DNA of 21,580 nucleotides, from assembly GCA_002189035.1 (NCBI GenBank), contig NEEC01000497.1:1-21580 (forward strand), written 5' to 3'. This document shows, in pieces, positions 19,573 to 21,580 of the stretch. The position numbers and the translations under genes are program-made. Under the pieces are notes generated by a model. That model saw nothing but the letters and a program-made list of their open reading frames with translations. It was not told the DNA's origin and ran no database searches. Numbering within the stretch: position 1 is the first letter of the stretch; every line of letters begins with the position of its first letter. Origin of the DNA: Utricularia gibba. Its lineage: Eukaryota > Streptophyta > Magnoliopsida > Lamiales > Lentibulariaceae.

Positions 19573-20198
19573 AAGTCAGCTGTAGCCCGACAAAAGAAGT
19601 GATGCATTTATTAACGTTGGGTTGTCGGCGGCTGCCCACATGGTTTTTCAAGCAACAGCTTGCCGTTTTAAGGCGGGTGCTGTCGTTGGCAGCTTTGTAA
19701 GGGCCCAAGGTTTGGTCTGGCTCCTGAGCCCAATCGGGTCCTACTCGATGAAAATCGTGATGCATTTAATGAAGTTAGGATGTCATGAGCGCCCCAAATG
19801 GTTTTCTCAACAACCTGATTTATATTTGACGAGGTGCTCTAGGCTGGCACTAGTATCGAGCAAATGGTCGAGTCGCGCTCTGGCCCATAGTCATTTGTAG
19901 CCCGGCCAAAAAAGTGATGCATTTATTAACGTTGGGTTTTCGGCGGCTGCCTACATGCTTTTTCAAGGAAAAGTTGTCGTTTTTTGGCGGGTGCTGTTGT
20001 TGGGAACTTCGTCCGGACCCAAGGTTCGGTCTGACTTCACAGCACAATAAGGTCCCATTCGACGAAAATCGTGATACCTTTATTGAAGTTAGGATCTCAT
20101 GACCACCCAAATGCTTTTTTCAACAGCATGCTATACACTTGAGAAGGCGCTTTTGTGGGTCACCGAGATCGGGCCGGAATTCGGGTCGGCTCGGGCCC
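19572..20198 (+). repeat. HOR unit U30, canonical
   Basis: 627 bases. It matches the majority form in A1, A2 and B1. B2 has GACCACCCAAATG and ends without a SacI site. Confidence 0.94.
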
Positions 20199-20824
20199 AA
20201 AGTCAGCTGTAGCCCGACAAAAGAAGTGATGCATTTATTAACGTTGGGTTGTCGGCGGCTGCCCACATGGTTTTTCAAGCAACAGCTTGCCGTTTTAAGG
20301 CGGGTGCTGTCGTTGGCAGCTTTGTAAGGGCCCAAGGTTTGGTCTGGCTCTGAGCCCAATCGGGTCCTACTCGATGAAAATCGTGATGCATTTAATGAAG
20401 TTAGGATGTCATGAGCGCCCCAAATGGTTTTCTCAACAACCTGATTTATATTTGACGAGGTGCTCTAGCTGGCACTAGTATCGAGCAAATGGTCGAGTCG
20501 CGCTCTGGCCCATAGTCATTTGTAGCCCGGCCAAAAAAGTGATGCATTTATTAACGTTGGGTTTTCGGCGGCTGCCTACATGCTTTTTCAAGGAAAAGTT
20601 GTCGTTTTTTGGCGGGTGCTGTTGTTGGGAACTTCGTCCGGACCCAAGGTTCGGTCTGACTTCACAGCACAATAAGGTCCCATTCGACGAAAATCGTGAT
20701 ACCTTTATTGAAGTTAGGATCTCATGACCACCCCAAATGCTTTTTTCAACAGCATGCTACACTTGAGAAGGCGCTTTTGTGGGTCACCCGAGATCGGGCC
20801 GGAATTCGGGTCGAGCTCGGGCCC
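20199..20824 (+). repeat. HOR unit U31, canonical
   Basis: 626 bases. A1 has GGCTCTGAGCCC, which breaks the GGCTC-CT-GAGCC dyad by one base. B2 has GCTACAC (as in U6) and GTCACCCGAGATC. The SacI site is present. Confidence 0.94.
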
Positions 20825-21450
20825 AAAGTCAGCTGTAGCCCGACAAAAGAAGTGATGCATTTATTAACGTTGGGTTGTCGGCGGCTGCCCACATGGTTTT
20901 TCAAGCAACAGCTTGCCGTTTTAAGGCGGGTGCTGTCGTTGGCAGCTTTGTAAGGGCCCAAGGTTTGGTCTGGCTCCTGAGCCCAATCGGGTCCTACTCG
21001 ATGAAAATCGTGATGCATTTAATGAAGTTAGGATGTCATGAGCGCCCCAAATGGTTTTCTCAACAACCTGATTTATATTTGACGAGGTGCTCTAGCTGGC
21101 ACTAGTATCGAGCAAATGGTCGAGTCGCGCTCTGGCCCATAGTCATTTGTAGCCCGGCCAAAAAAAGTGATGCATTTATTAACGTTGGGTTTTCGGCGGC
21201 TGCCTACATGCTTTTCAAGGAAAAGTTGTCGTTTTTTGGCGGGTGCTGTTGTTGGGAACTTCGTCCGGACCCAAGGTTCGGTCTGACTTCACAGCACAAT
21301 AAGGTCCCATTCGACGAAAATCGTGATACCTTTATTGAAGTTAGGATCTCATGACCACCCCAAATGCTTTTTTCAACAGCATGCTATACACTTGAGAAGG
21401 CGCTTTTGTGGGTCACCGAGATCGGGCCGGAATTCGGGTCGGCTCGGGCC
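20825..21450 (+). repeat. HOR unit U32, canonical
   Basis: 626 bases. The A2 tail has GCTCTAGCTGGC, also seen in U28 and U31. B1 has a longer A-tract and one fewer T in GCTTTTCAAGG. There is no SacI site. Confidence 0.94.
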
Positions 21451-21580
21451 AAAGTCAGCTGTAGCCCGACAAAAGAAGTGATGCATTTATTAACGTTGGG
21501 TTGTCGGCGGCTGCCCACATGGTTTTTCAAGCAACAGCTTGCCGTTTTAAGGCGGGTGCTGTCGTTGGCAGCTTTGTAAG
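21451..21580 (+). repeat. HOR unit U33, partial (A1 only)
   Basis: The first 130 bases of A1, cut by the window end. The sequence is identical to the majority A1, so the array evidently continues to the right. Confidence 0.93.

Larger units (their letters stand above)
1..21580. repeat. Satellite DNA array, about 626-bp higher-order repeat, spans the window
   Basis: The landmark TTGTCGGCGGCTGCC (with small variants) recurs at 51, 674, 1301, 2217, 3152 and so on to 21501, giving 33 occurrences and 32 intervals. Twenty-six intervals are 613 to 629 bases, five are 854 to 935 and one is 712. All copies have the same orientation and nothing non-repetitive separates them. Each HOR contains four related subunits of 154 to 160 bases. 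Subunit and monomer sizes fit the nucleosomal (about 150 to 180) and dinucleosomal (about 300 to 360) lengths common among plant and animal satellites. No telomeric repeat, transposon end, rRNA or tRNA sequence was seen. The array continues beyond both edges, so its true length is unknown. Function, if any, would be structural (heterochromatin, subtelomere or centromere); the sequence alone does not decide which. Confidence 0.98.

Noticed and set aside
1-21580. CRISPR array
   Set aside because: Period (about 156 to 626) and the absence of unique spacers between short identical repeats exclude it; the whole unit repeats.
1-21580. Bacterial or phage origin, iterons or a plasmid repeat region
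   Set aside because: No coding sequence, promoter or replication gene is present in 21.6 kb, and the multi-level HOR structure is typical of eukaryotic satellites.
1-21580. rRNA intergenic spacer repeats (IGS subrepeats)
   Set aside because: No rRNA gene sequence or promoter element is seen in 21.6 kb, which is longer than most spacers; the idea cannot be fully excluded without flanking sequence.

Overview
The whole 21,580-base window is one uninterrupted satellite DNA array. I see no gene, RNA gene, transposon, CRISPR array or unique flanking sequence, and both window edges lie inside the array. Long tandem arrays with this hierarchy (about 156-base subunits, about 313-base monomers, about 626-base higher-order repeats) point to eukaryotic heterochromatin. 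A plant is my best guess: the monomer size, the SacI site and the subunit size resemble the subtelomeric SacI/X43.1-type satellites I remember from Silene (campion). That identification is from memory and unverified.

Layout. All copies run head to tail in one direction. The basic higher-order repeat (HOR) has four related subunits, A1 (about 160 bp), A2 (154), B1 (159) and B2 (154), so A1-A2 and B1-B2 are two diverged copies of one 313-base monomer. I delimit 33 units (U1 to U33, the last cut by the window end): 26 canonical units of 614 to 629 bases, five expanded units of 854 to 935 bases (U3, U4, U8, U9, U15), one 712-base unit with a decayed insert (U22), and a 130-base partial unit. Expanded units carry a third monomer type, C2-C1, between A1 and A2, giving the order A1-C2-C1-A2-B1-B2.

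Regional structure. The left 11 kb holds all five intact expanded units and most variant types. From about 15.2 kb rightward ten canonical units follow without interruption and are nearly uniform. Variants recur about every seven units (4.6 to 4.9 kb) and on alternate units within that block, which suggests a further, decaying level of organisation.

How it probably formed (inference). An ancestral six-subunit HOR lost its C monomer by recombination between the near-identical ends of A1 and C1. The four-subunit HOR then spread. The C copies show progressively larger deletions, ending in the fossil in U22. The many short open frames are by-products of the repeat and are not annotated as genes.
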